The notes under the pieces were generated by a model. It worked only from the letters and a program-made list of their open reading frames with translations, did not search any database and had not been told where the DNA came from. From a virus, in the IMG/VR virus record IMGVR_UViG_3300047548_001032, positions 1 through 40,467 of that record: 40,467 nucleotides of DNA; one strand, written 5' to 3'. Below, in pieces: positions 29,026 through 37,722 of this stretch (within the stretch, counting starts at the first letter, position 1; each line of letters opens with the position of its first letter). A program made the translations under genes and the position numbers.

Positions 29026-29240
29026 GTCATATCCTCGATATTGTTGGCGCAGTGATGGCGCGTGCCGGTAATGACCGCGAACACGAGGTCAATTGCCGCC
29101 TCTGCGATGATGTAGCCGCGCCGTCCCTGCGCTGCCTTGCGGCCCACGGCAGATGACGTGCTTTCGCCGCGCCGATTGCCGCCAAGCAGCGAGTTGAACC
29201 AGCGGGTCGTCATGGATAGGAGGTTGCGGGTATAGCTCAC
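29022..29240 (-). CDS. Hypothetical protein, 72 aa, GTG start
   Basis: A GTG at 29240 overlaps the previous stop (GTGA) with GGAG upstream. SYTRNLLSMTTRWFNSLLGG, then a basic linker (GRKAAQGRRGYIIAEAAIDL) and a final helix. Stop overlaps the fibre ATG. Not recognised. Confidence 0.5.
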   Translation of the reverse strand: MSYTRNLLSMTTRWFNSLLGGNRRGESTSSAVGRKAAQGRRGYIIAEAAIDLVFAVITGTRHHCANNIEDMT

Positions 29241-29692
29241 GGCCAACCCGCTCCGATGTCGATGGCGTCAAGCGCCGCGTGAGTTGCCGCCGCCTCGATG
29301 GCGTCCCGCAGCGCACGAGCAACCTCATGGACCGCCGCGACGTATTTCCCGACCGCCACGCCAAGGCCGATCATCTGATCCGCGTTCAGGGTCGCCACGC
29401 TGTTGTCCGCAAGCGTGAACGGCTCGCTGAAAGGAGCGCCAGCACCCTTCGCAATCAAGGCCATGGTGACGAGGCCGTTGATGTTCTGCTTGCTCTTGGC
29501 GTCAACCTGCACGCTTCCGAGCGGGGTTTGCGTGACCGCGCCGGGCGCGTCTGTCATGGCGTCTCTGTTCGCCTTCACCTGCTCCCAAAGCGCGGCCTTG
29601 CGAACCGCAATCGTCGGGCGGGTTTCGGCGGGCAGGGCGGCGATTTCTTCAGGCGTCAGTTCGCGGCCAAGCGCGCAGTCAAAAACCGGCAT
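29237..29692 (-). CDS. DUF4376-type tail fibre assembly protein
   Basis: 151 residues. Start like a tail-fibre assembly protein (MPVFDCALGRELTPEEIAAL), then AALWEQVKANRDAMTDAPGA, then VQVDAKSKQNINGLVTMALI and the C-terminal helix with MIGLGVAVGKYVAAVHEVAR. This KxxRDxxxxxG...VDxxSxxNI pattern is DUF4376, found at the end of fibre proteins or next to them. RBS GGGAAG. Confidence 0.7.
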   Translation of the reverse strand: MPVFDCALGRELTPEEIAALPAETRPTIAVRKAALWEQVKANRDAMTDAPGAVTQTPLGSVQVDAKSKQNINGLVTMALIAKGAGAPFSEPFTLADNSVATLNADQMIGLGVAVGKYVAAVHEVARALRDAIEAAATHAALDAIDIGAGWP

Positions 29693-29693
29693 A

Positions 29694-30611
29694 TTAAAGC
29701 TTCCCGTACAGAGTGAATGTCCCGGTAATATTACCGGGCGAAACGGAAATCCTCATCGCCTGCACGCCAGACGCCAAAGCCCATGACAGGACATTTATCG
29801 TTCCTGAGGTTAATGTTGGGGCTGCTCCGAGTGCGTCCTTGTAAACGCCAATAACATCACCTTGTGTGCCAGTGTATTTCGGGATCAGGAATGACCCTTT
29901 ATTGGTGCCGGCGTTGTTACCCAGGATGTTTGCCGTCGATGTCCAACTTGATCCGTCGCTGGAAAGTTCGAGACGGAGTTGCTGCGCCGAATTGACATGC
30001 GAGGCGTCAAGCAAAAGGTCGCTGTAGATAGCCGGGATGCTGGTGAAGGTTAGTGGGCTTGCGGAGGCAGATACGGAATTGGTGGCGATCTGCGTGTAGC
30101 CGAGCGCGGTCCACCGTGTTGCACTTCCGCCGCTATCGAGTTGCAGGAACTTCGAGCCGTTGCCCGAGAATGACGGCAGCGTATCCCCGGCAATGCCGTT
30201 GATGCCGGACAGGTTGATGGTCCAGCTTGTTTTGGTGCCCGAACCACCGACGCGCTGGCTACCCAGTACCAGCGCGCCTGTCCCGCTGTTGTAGCTCGTG
30301 ACCTGACAAAACATGTAGTTCGTGGTCGGTGCGGCGCTATCGGCGGCAATGACGTAATCGCCCGCCGCGTATGCCTTGCCGGTCTGGATTGTGAACGACT
30401 TGGAGCCGGTGCCAATGGCAACCGATGTGGTTGACGTGGCGCTGTAATAGCCGGTTGTCGCGTCAACGAGTTCCGTTGCATAAGTCGCAAACTCAGCCGG
30501 AAGCCCAGACATCCAGTCAACGAAGATGTCGGCGTTTGCAACAAACTGGTCGTTCGTGTCCGTAAGCCGGGAAGGCGTAGCGGATGGGCTGGTGATCGTC
30601 GGAATTGGCAT
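29694..30611 (-). CDS. Tail fibre/tip protein, 305 aa
   Basis: The start (PIPTITSPSATPSRLTDTND, then FVANADIFVDWMSGLPAEFA) is a helical phage-fibre anchor. Then a beta part of the kind SKSFTIQTGKAYAAGDYVIA that is very usual in fibre proteins, and a discoidin-like C-terminal half (SDLLLDASHVNSAQQLRLEL). So a fibre or tip protein. Confidence 0.65.
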   Translation of the reverse strand: MPIPTITSPSATPSRLTDTNDQFVANADIFVDWMSGLPAEFATYATELVDATTGYYSATSTTSVAIGTGSKSFTIQTGKAYAAGDYVIAADSAAPTTNYMFCQVTSYNSGTGALVLGSQRVGGSGTKTSWTINLSGINGIAGDTLPSFSGNGSKFLQLDSGGSATRWTALGYTQIATNSVSASASPLTFTSIPAIYSDLLLDASHVNSAQQLRLELSSDGSSWTSTANILGNNAGTNKGSFLIPKYTGTQGDVIGVYKDALGAAPTLTSGTINVLSWALASGVQAMRISVSPGNITGTFTLYGKL

Positions 30612-31658
30612 TTACAGTCCCTCAAATTCGACGCTGAGTAATGAATAGGTCGGATAATCAACTTCAACGCGCCATTCCTTGAACAGCCCGTACAACGTGG
30701 TTGATGAGTATTCGATTGCACCGATCACAAGAACCGGCGTGGCCCGATAGGCGGATATTACGTTGAATGTCTGGTCAACCTTGTTCGCAGGAACGCGCAT
30801 CGAGAAAGACCATTTCTTCGCAAAGCCGCGCTCGGCGATATAAGTGTTGCCGAAGTCGTCCGTGGTCTTGCGCGAATAGTCGATGATCCCGCCCGATGCC
30901 CCGTGATGGGTAAGGCCCGGCTCCCACGATTGCCCAACCACCATGTTGCCGACAGATACCGTTGCGGCGGTCGCAGTGACGGTCGCGGTGATCGAAGGCG
31001 TGCCGACGTTTGGTAGATCGTCGATTGTCTTGTCCGTCATGCGGACGACCGGCTCGAAGAAATAGGCGTACCAGTCGCCAACCCCCGCGTTGTCAACGAG
31101 GCTGAAGTCTTGATTGTAAACCTCCGTCGCGCCGTCCATGACCGTCACGTTCAGCGCCGAACCGGAGAGGTTGAGCAGCGCCAGTGTGTCCGCGCGGCCC
31201 GTTACATCAAGCGTGGCCTGAACTTCCTCGTACCATGAGGTTTGCGTGCCGTTCTTCTGATCGAACATGGCCCAGCGGTTCGTCGCGCCGAGTTCCAGCC
31301 ACTTGGTCGTGTCGGTGAGCGCGTTGCCGGTGTTCGCGTTGGCAAGGCTCTGATAAAGCAGATGGTTCGTGGTATCCGAAACAACCGCGTCAATCGAATA
31401 GGCCGTGCCTGCGTTGTAAGCGAGATACGCCGTCCCGACCGCCACCCACCATAGCGGGGAGGATGCTGGCGCGTTGCCAGTGTTGCCCGCTTGCAGGCTC
31501 TGATAGATCGTCGCCGTGGTGCTGTTGACGCCGGAGAAAATGGACGCCTGCGCGCCCAGCGCGTAAGTCGTTCCGCCTGCGTAAGCAGCGGGCGGCGTTT
31601 CCACGACATTGCTGGTCAGGGTCGCCGTGGTAGCGGTGAAGGGCCGGACTATCTTCAT
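30612..31658 (-). CDS. Tail tip protein with two carbohydrate-binding-like repeats
   Basis: 348 residues from ATG 31658, overlapping the tape-measure stop. Residues about 25-130 hold two CBM5/12-like units: YAGGTTYALGAQASI with YQSLQAGNTGNAPASSPLWW and YNAGTAYSIDAVVSD with YQSLANANTGNALTDTTKWL. The rest is beta-rich (AMFDQKNGTQTSWYEEVQAT). Position after the tape measure suggests a distal tail or tip protein. Confidence 0.65.
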   Translation of the reverse strand: MKIVRPFTATTATLTSNVVETPPAAYAGGTTYALGAQASIFSGVNSTTATIYQSLQAGNTGNAPASSPLWWVAVGTAYLAYNAGTAYSIDAVVSDTTNHLLYQSLANANTGNALTDTTKWLELGATNRWAMFDQKNGTQTSWYEEVQATLDVTGRADTLALLNLSGSALNVTVMDGATEVYNQDFSLVDNAGVGDWYAYFFEPVVRMTDKTIDDLPNVGTPSITATVTATAATVSVGNMVVGQSWEPGLTHHGASGGIIDYSRKTTDDFGNTYIAERGFAKKWSFSMRVPANKVDQTFNVISAYRATPVLVIGAIEYSSTTLYGLFKEWRVEVDYPTYSLLSVEFEGL

Positions 31659-34600
31659 GGGGCCACCGTCAGCGCGTTGTCGGTTTCGTTGCTGATCGAA
31701 ACGGAATCGCCGCGATCCCAAGCCGCCATTTTGCGTTCCATCGAATTGAGAGCGATCATCATGCGCTCAAGTACCGTCTGCTGGTCGGCTTGCTGCGACT
31801 GCTGCGCCTGCTGTCCGCTCTGGACGGTGCTGGTCAGGCTATTCAGCCCCGCCGTGACCGTCTCGCCAATGACCGGCAGTTCCGCCGTGACCGTGGCGTT
31901 GTAGCGGTCGAGCGCCTGCGCCACCGTGACGACGTTGTCATTGACTTGCAGGATGCCGGCGACTTGCCTGTCCAGCGCGTCAAGCTGGCGCTGCGCCTGG
32001 CTCACCATGCCTTCGCTGTAGCCAATCGCGCTGTTGGAACCGGACATGACAGCGGCAAGGGCCTGCTGATAGTCCTTGAACGTGCCGGCATTGCGCGCGG
32101 CGTCGAGATAGGCGTTCGCGTCCCCGGTGAATGCGGAAAGCGCCCCCTCGTTGCCAAGGGAAGCCCCGCGCGACGTAGCGCCGAACCGATTGCGTGCCAT
32201 CGCCAGAGAAGTCGCGGGATTGTTCGAGCCAAGCAGCCCGTCGCGGAACTCGCGGATGGTCTTGGCGAACTCGCTGAACTTCTCGATGGTGCCTTTGAGC
32301 GCGTTGCTCTCGCGCTCGTAGGCATCGGCAAGGACATTGCGCGCCGCAGCGATAGCGTCGGCGTGGGCACGCTGGGCCTTCGCCGCTTCCTCGTTCGCCT
32401 GCGCCAGTGCGTCCGCCGCTGCCTTGGCGTCCATTGCGTCGTAAATCTGCTGTTGGATCGCCTTGGAGACGGGGTCCGTCAGCGCAGCAAGAGCATCGGC
32501 CCGGCGCATCGCTTCCGCGCCTGCCGGGTCGAGAATGTCGGCAAGCTGGATTTCCAGCCCCCGGCGCTGCTCTGCGATCTTGGCGGCGGCTTCGCGGGCA
32601 GCGGTGAGTTCGGCCTCAGCCTTGGCGGCATCGGAAGCGGCCTTTTGCGCGTCCCATACCCGCTGCTGCAACTCGCGCAGCGCCGGATCAAGCGCGTTCA
32701 AGGCATCGACCTGCCGCAGCATTTCCGCCGTTGCCGGGTCATAGACTTCCGCCAACTGGATTTGCAAGTCGCGCTGCTTGCCGATGACATCGCGCAGACG
32801 GGCAGCGGCATCCTGTTCGGCCTGCTTAGCGGCCTGTGCGGCTTCCTCCTGCGCTTTCGTCGCGGCTTCCGTGGCTGCGGCCTGCTCCTTGAGCATTTGC
32901 AAATGGTCGTAGAGAAAGCGGTTGTTTTCATCCAAGGCATTGCGCTCGCGCTCGCGAATGGCAACTGTGTCGCCTAGCGCCTGGTCGATCTGTGCAAGCA
33001 GGGAATCGCGCTCGCTAATCATGGCGCGCTGCGCTTTCGTCGCGGCTTCCGTCGCGGCGGCTTGGTCTTTCAGGGCCTGCAAGTGATCGTACAGAAAGCG
33101 GTTATTCTCGTCCAAGGCATTGCGCTCGCGCTCGCGAATGGCAACTGTGTCGCCTAGCGCCTGGTCGATCTGTGCAAGCAGGGAATCGCGCTCGTCGGCA
33201 ATGCGCTTCTGCACGGCGGCAGCTTCCTCGGCAGCACGGGCCAGTTCTGACGCGGCGTTGGCAGCGTCAAGCGCGGCGGCGGCTTCGTCTTCTAGCGCGT
33301 ATTTGCGCTGTAGCATGGTGCGAAGGCTAGCGTCCGACGAATCCAGTTCAAGCTGCCTGGATGCCGCCAATGCTTGCGCCGTGTTGCCGGTAAGTTCCAT
33401 GATCTGGATTTCGAGTTCGCGGGCAGGGCGGGCCTTCTCGAAGGCGTCCTTCGCTGCTTGCTCGGCAATCTCCACCCGCTTGCGGCCATAGAGTTCCTCG
33501 ACTTCGGCCATGCCTTCGCCGGTTGCCGTGGCAATGCGGCGCAGTTCGGCAAAGGTCTTGTCCAGTTCGGACACGGCATAGCCGGTCGGGTCTTTCATGG
33601 ATTGCAGCTCGCCGCGCACGCCTTGCAGCTTCATCACGTCGGCAAGGCGCTTTTCCACGTCACCCGATGACAGGTAGGTCTTGAAGCCTTCCGAGAGGCC
33701 CGCCAGCGCGCCGTCCCGAATGGCGTCCTGAATGGCTGCCTTGACCGCTTCCGCTTCGTCCTCGAACTTGAGGACGCCAGCGCCCTTGGTGCGGCCCTGT
33801 CCCGTAGGGTCCACGACGTATTTCTTTTTCCGCATTCCGACTGAGACGGAAGCATCGCCAAGCGCCACGCCGAGTTCGTCTGCCAGACTGCCAAGCGCGC
33901 CGATCAGGCTGTCCGCCATGCCGCCTGCGATGGCTTTCAGCTTGGACTTGTTGCCGGTGATAACGGTGTCCATCGCTTCGCCAGCGATGATAGAGACGGT
34001 TGCGGATGCCTTGGGTGTCTTCTTGAACAGCCCGCCGATGATCCCGCCGAGAATGCCACCGGCGATGGCACCCAGCGGGCCGGCAAAGTCGCCGAGGCCC
34101 GACATGACCTTTTCCAGCCCCTTGCTTAGGAACTTCTCGCCCAGTTTGCCGCCCAGTGCGCCGCCAATCGTACCGCCAAGGCCGCTGCCGCCGGTCGCCG
34201 CTGCGGCGTTCCCGCCAATCCCGGCCCCGGCCAGTATCTTGTCGAAGACGGTGCCGTTCTTGAATACAGCCTGCGTCCGATCAAGCACATCCGCCAGTTC
34301 GCGGATGACGCTGCCAACCCGGCCGCCGATGATGTCCGCGATCTGGTCGGCGGTATCGAGGGCGCGGGCGCGGTTCTTCTCGAACTCGCGGTTGGCGGCG
34401 TCGTCTTTTTCCTTGAAGTGTTTACTTACGCCGCTTTCAATCTTGATTGGCGTTTCCCAATCATTGCCCAGGAACTCCCTGATCTTCATCAGGCGCGCGA
34501 GTTCGTTCCCGGCTTCCCTGATAGCGGCGGCGAGTTCCTTCGTCGGCGCAACAGCGGCCTGTGCCGCGACTTCCATCCGGTGAATCTCAAGCGCCGACTT

Positions 34601-35590
34601 GTCGAAGCGCGCGATCTGTTCGTTCAGGTTTTCGAGATACCGCTTCGATGCATCGACGGCACGGTCATAAGCCTTTTCACTGTCAGAGATCGCCTTCACA
34701 TGTTCACGAACCGCGCCAGTGTGTGCCTTGACTTTCGGGGTTGCCGCCTCGTGGGTCTTGGTGACTTTCGCCGAAGCCGCTTCCGCTTCATTGACTGCAA
34801 CTTTGACTGCCGCTTGCGCTTCTGCGACTTCCCAATTCAATTCTTTCTGGCGCTTGAGGTCGGCGTACAGGAAAGCATCCGGCGCGGCCCCGGTGCGCTT
34901 GTTCATGGCCCGGCGCTGGTCGATCTTGATTTCCAGCGCGAGGCGTTCTTCTACCAGCTTGTTCAGGCCAATCTGTGATTGCGCGAGGCTCGCTGCTTCC
35001 CCAGCTTGCTGGCGTTGCTTTTCAATCAGGGATTGCAGCGCGGAGCGTGCCGTGTCGGCTGCGGAGGCAGTGTCAAACAGCTTGGCGATGAACGGCGCTA
35101 GGGCTGTCGCCGCCACCGTGATAGCAATGCCCCAAGGCCCACCAAGGAACGCCGCCAGCTTGCTTGTGCCGCCCGTCAGGAGTTGCACCGCGCCAAGCAC
35201 CTGCCCGGACTGGCTGGCGAATATCTGCATGGGCTTTGCACCCATCGCATACATCGTTGCGATATCGCCAAGTTGATAGCCGAGTTGCTGCATCCCGGCT
35301 TTTTGCGCGCCAACCGATGACGCCGCCATCTGCGCATCCGCTGCCATCTTGCGAGCCGCCGCGCCCGCACCGTTGGTGCTGTTCGCCAGCTTTTCTGCCT
35401 CCATTGCCGCGCCGATTTGCTCCATGCGGAGTTTACCGGCTGCGCTGGACGCCTTGACCCACTCGCGCCCCATCCTGTCGGTCGCGCCCTCAGTTTTCTT
35501 CGCCGCGCTCTCCAGATTCCCCAGGTCGGAAACGCCGGATTTAACCGCCGTGCTGTCGATCTTGATTGCGAGGCTGGCGAGATCCGTCAT
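31655..35590 (-). CDS. Tail tape-measure protein
   Basis: 1,311 residues, the largest gene. N-terminus ASLAIKIDSTAVKSGVSDLG then a typical GLQQLGYQ-like patch (AGMQQLGYQLGDIATMYAMG), a hydrophobic stretch near 145-170 (GPWGIAITVAATALAPFIAK), a second one near 510 (GPLGAIAGGILGGIIGGLF) and long coiled-coil parts. Residues about 800-935 are tandem repeats of a 60-residue unit. It sets tail length and helps DNA ejection. Its ATG overlaps the chaperone stop. Confidence 0.92.
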   Translation of the reverse strand: MTDLASLAIKIDSTAVKSGVSDLGNLESAAKKTEGATDRMGREWVKASSAAGKLRMEQIGAAMEAEKLANSTNGAGAAARKMAADAQMAASSVGAQKAGMQQLGYQLGDIATMYAMGAKPMQIFASQSGQVLGAVQLLTGGTSKLAAFLGGPWGIAITVAATALAPFIAKLFDTASAADTARSALQSLIEKQRQQAGEAASLAQSQIGLNKLVEERLALEIKIDQRRAMNKRTGAAPDAFLYADLKRQKELNWEVAEAQAAVKVAVNEAEAASAKVTKTHEAATPKVKAHTGAVREHVKAISDSEKAYDRAVDASKRYLENLNEQIARFDKSALEIHRMEVAAQAAVAPTKELAAAIREAGNELARLMKIREFLGNDWETPIKIESGVSKHFKEKDDAANREFEKNRARALDTADQIADIIGGRVGSVIRELADVLDRTQAVFKNGTVFDKILAGAGIGGNAAAATGGSGLGGTIGGALGGKLGEKFLSKGLEKVMSGLGDFAGPLGAIAGGILGGIIGGLFKKTPKASATVSIIAGEAMDTVITGNKSKLKAIAGGMADSLIGALGSLADELGVALGDASVSVGMRKKKYVVDPTGQGRTKGAGVLKFEDEAEAVKAAIQDAIRDGALAGLSEGFKTYLSSGDVEKRLADVMKLQGVRGELQSMKDPTGYAVSELDKTFAELRRIATATGEGMAEVEELYGRKRVEIAEQAAKDAFEKARPARELEIQIMELTGNTAQALAASRQLELDSSDASLRTMLQRKYALEDEAAAALDAANAASELARAAEEAAAVQKRIADERDSLLAQIDQALGDTVAIRERERNALDENNRFLYDHLQALKDQAAATEAATKAQRAMISERDSLLAQIDQALGDTVAIRERERNALDENNRFLYDHLQMLKEQAAATEAATKAQEEAAQAAKQAEQDAAARLRDVIGKQRDLQIQLAEVYDPATAEMLRQVDALNALDPALRELQQRVWDAQKAASDAAKAEAELTAAREAAAKIAEQRRGLEIQLADILDPAGAEAMRRADALAALTDPVSKAIQQQIYDAMDAKAAADALAQANEEAAKAQRAHADAIAAARNVLADAYERESNALKGTIEKFSEFAKTIREFRDGLLGSNNPATSLAMARNRFGATSRGASLGNEGALSAFTGDANAYLDAARNAGTFKDYQQALAAVMSGSNSAIGYSEGMVSQAQRQLDALDRQVAGILQVNDNVVTVAQALDRYNATVTAELPVIGETVTAGLNSLTSTVQSGQQAQQSQQADQQTVLERMMIALNSMERKMAAWDRGDSVSISNETDNALTVAP
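32851..33194 (-). repeat. 180-bp tandem duplication in the tape-measure gene
   Basis: Two copies of a 180-bp unit (60 residues), starting at 32851 and 33031. 84 bp are identical (32931-33014 and 33111-33194), so the duplication is recent; the other parts have silent and conservative changes. It keeps the reading frame. Confidence 0.85.
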
Positions 35591-35925
35591 TTGCGCGCCC
35601 CCGCCACGAACGCCGCGTCAATCTGCCGGATGGCGTCGACCCCCCATGCGTCCAGCCTGCGCCCCGTCACGCGCTGATAAGCGTCTATCTCCGAGAACGG
35701 GATGCGGCCCAAGGCCATGCCTACAGGAGTTGATGAGCGCAATTCACGGAACGCGCGCCAGACACCCGGGGCGGGGCAGGCCACGGCAAGGCGGGGATGC
35801 AGTTCCCCGCGCTTTTCCGAAATAGCCTGCAAGTGTTCCCGCACCGTTATTCCCTCAACCACCTTGTCCAACTCGAATTGATCCTGCGCGAACACCACGA
35901 GGCGTTCGGTCAGGTCTTGATAAAA
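35587..35925 (-). CDS. Tail assembly chaperone, T part (made by -1 frameshift)
   Basis: Frame without a good start of its own; it continues the G protein after a -1 slip at 35931-35922. After the slip it reads FYQDLTERLVVFAQDQFELD, then ITVREHLQAISEKRGELHPR, ending AAFVAGARK. Its place between G and tape measure and its small size fit lambda gpT/gpGT-type chaperones that hold the tape-measure protein. A GTG at 35898 could start it alone, but has no ribosome site that I trust. Confidence 0.7.
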   Translation of the reverse strand, partial: FYQDLTERLVVFAQDQFELDKVVEGITVREHLQAISEKRGELHPRLAVACPAPGVWRAFRELRSSTPVGMALGRIPFSEIDAYQRVTGRRLDAWGVDAIRQIDAAFVAGARK

Positions 35926-36350
35926 TTTCCCAAGTCATCGACCGCTTCATTCAACTGATCGCGCAGCCATATGAAACCGGGATTTGCGTAGAGTTCCTGC
36001 GCCGCCTCAGGCGAGAATAGCTTGCGTTCAGGGCCGAACGGAAAACCGTCAATTTCCTTGCCTTTGGCATCCCGCTCGAACCAGCGGACAGTCGCGGCTG
36101 CAAGAATTTCCGCAGCATTGCTCTTGTACTGCTCAATTGTTGGCGGCTCTTCGTCCTTGCCTTTGCGCTGAGAAGCGAACTGCTTGCGAAGCATCCTGTT
36201 CGCCTGGCGGTTCGCTACTTCCTGCACAGAGGGACTAGCCGTCGCCTTGTGAGCGATAAAAAGCCCCATCGGCTCCTTGGTGTCCGGGTGAAGCAACTCA
36301 AGTTCATGCACTGCCTCGGTAGCGGTATTGAGTGCGGCAAGGTCAAACAT
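35910..36350 (-). CDS. Tail assembly chaperone, G part
   Basis: 146 residues. FDLAALNTATEAVHELELLH, then DTKEPMGLFIAHKATASPSV, then NRQANRMLRKQF is the usual start of the G-like chaperones, with a helical rest (LFSPEAAQELYANPGFIWLR, DQLNEAVDDLGNFIKT). It binds and protects the tape-measure protein before tail tube growth. The last codons contain two slippery heptamers for production of GT. Confidence 0.8.
   Translation of the reverse strand: MFDLAALNTATEAVHELELLHPDTKEPMGLFIAHKATASPSVQEVANRQANRMLRKQFASQRKGKDEEPPTIEQYKSNAAEILAAATVRWFERDAKGKEIDGFPFGPERKLFSPEAAQELYANPGFIWLRDQLNEAVDDLGNFIKT
35922..35931 (-). promoter_or_regulatory. -1 ribosomal frameshift site in the tail chaperone gene
   Basis: On the coding strand GGGAAATTTT, in frame as G GGA AAT TTT. 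It contains two overlapping X XXY YYZ heptamers, GGGAAAT (35931-35925) and AAATTTT (35928-35922). A -1 slip on either joins the G frame to the T frame a few codons before the G stop (35910). Confidence 0.8.
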
Positions 36351-36370
36351 GGCTTTTCTCTCTGGTTGTC

Positions 36371-36400
36371 CCGCCCGGCGCAGAGAGGATCACCGGGCGG
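36371..36400 (-). promoter_or_regulatory. Perfect hairpin after the tail-tube gene
   Basis: CCGCCCGG (36371-36378) and CCGGGCGG (36393-36400), 8 perfect bp, extendable to 11 with one wobble, loop 14 nt. It starts 34 nt after the tail-tube stop. No T-run. Same type as the hairpins after scaffold and coat. Confidence 0.5.
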
Positions 36401-36433
36401 AACGGGTTAAGCGGGCCTCCCCCCGCTGTTCGG

Positions 36434-37654
36434 TCACGCGATGGTCGTGTCCTGCACACTGACAATCGCGTCGTTGTGTTCGGTGCCCGTGCCAGCGGAT
36501 GCCGGGCGCTGCGCCGTGAACGAGTAGGAGCGGACAAGCTGCTTCTCGCCGTCATCGGTCGTGGCGGAGAAGAACTTGACTGCCGGGAGGCTGATGGCGA
36601 TGGTGTCGGCGTCGTCCGTAGCGTCTTCGGCCATGACGATCACAACTTCGCGCGCCGCTTCATCGTCGAAGTAGCCAGCCAGCGTGTCGTCCTCGAACAG
36701 CGCCGTGAACGAGCCATCGACTGCAATGCGGCCCTTCTGCGTGTCAGGGCGCGAGTTCGAGCCAATGACCGCTTCGCCAAGCGAGACGTTGCCATTGATA
36801 TTCAGCGTGAACGAGGTAACGCCGGTCTGCCGCACACCGTTGATGAACACCGCGAACCGGGCAGACGAAAGCACCGCAGTCGTGGTTTCCGCCGTTGGTG
36901 TGGTGAGAACCTGCGCGCCGGAACGGGTGGCAGGGGATAGCCCTACAAGCGGAATCTGCGCCGTGATGAGGCCGGTTGCTGGGGCGCTGATATTGAACGC
37001 CGTCGGCTGAACGTCCTTGTAAAGCTGCGAGCGGGTGAGGTCCGAAGACCAGTCCTCGAACGTCACGTACTTGTTCGTATGCCCGCTGGTCGGCGTCCAT
37101 GTCTTCTTGCCGGTCACGGTGACAGTGCAAGAGGCAATCGGGCCTTCCGCCGTCAAGCTCTCGCTATTGAGCACATTGACCGTGAGAACCGTTGCCGTGA
37201 CGTTCAGCACCACAAGGTTCTTGCCAACATTGTTGGCGTTCAGCGAGCCGCCCGTAAGCCGGATAACGTCGCCAACCTTGATGCCGCCTGTCAGGAAGTC
37301 GCCTGCCGCTCGCGTGACGGTATAGTTCAATCCACTTGCCGCGATGGTAAGCGAGAGCGACGAAATGGCCGAAGTCGCAGCCCAATCCTTGCGGAGCAGC
37401 CACTGCATGAAGTCGCCATACGTGGTGCAGGACAGTTCGCCGCTGATCGTGCCACTAGCCGAACCAACACCGTGCGTTGCGCCCGTCGATTGCTGGTGGC
37501 TGGCAATCTCGTTGGACGAATAGGTGTCCTTCGTCCCGTTCAGGTCGATGCCGGTGCGGCGCAGCAACTGCCCGCCCGAACCGCTCGCCGCCGTACCGAG
37601 TGCAGACTGGACTTTGTATGCCCAAGTACGTGTAATCCCCTGACCCACACTCAT
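36434..37654 (-). CDS. Major tail tube protein
   Basis: 406 residues, beta-rich, in the right place (before chaperones). MSVGQGITRTWAYKVQSALG, then the LRRTGIDLNGTKDTYSSNEI segment and GELSCTTYGDFMQWLLRKDW are typical of phage tail tube proteins. The middle (KVGDVIRLTGGSLNANNVGK) and the C-terminal half with SFTLNINGNVSLGEAVIGSN are extra domains. RBS AAGGAG before ATG 37654. Confidence 0.85.
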   Translation of the reverse strand: MSVGQGITRTWAYKVQSALGTAASGSGGQLLRRTGIDLNGTKDTYSSNEIASHQQSTGATHGVGSASGTISGELSCTTYGDFMQWLLRKDWAATSAISSLSLTIAASGLNYTVTRAAGDFLTGGIKVGDVIRLTGGSLNANNVGKNLVVLNVTATVLTVNVLNSESLTAEGPIASCTVTVTGKKTWTPTSGHTNKYVTFEDWSSDLTRSQLYKDVQPTAFNISAPATGLITAQIPLVGLSPATRSGAQVLTTPTAETTTAVLSSARFAVFINGVRQTGVTSFTLNINGNVSLGEAVIGSNSRPDTQKGRIAVDGSFTALFEDDTLAGYFDDEAAREVVIVMAEDATDDADTIAISLPAVKFFSATTDDGEKQLVRSYSFTAQRPASAGTGTEHNDAIVSVQDTTIA

Positions 37655-37722
37655 AAAAAGTCTCCTTGTGTGATATGGTTAGATGTGTTACACTCCAAGG
37701 CATAACCAGCATGGAGTTTAGA

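Noticed and set aside
31790-32977. 395-residue open frame on the plus strand
   Set aside because: Antisense to the tape-measure gene; composition is that of a shadow frame.
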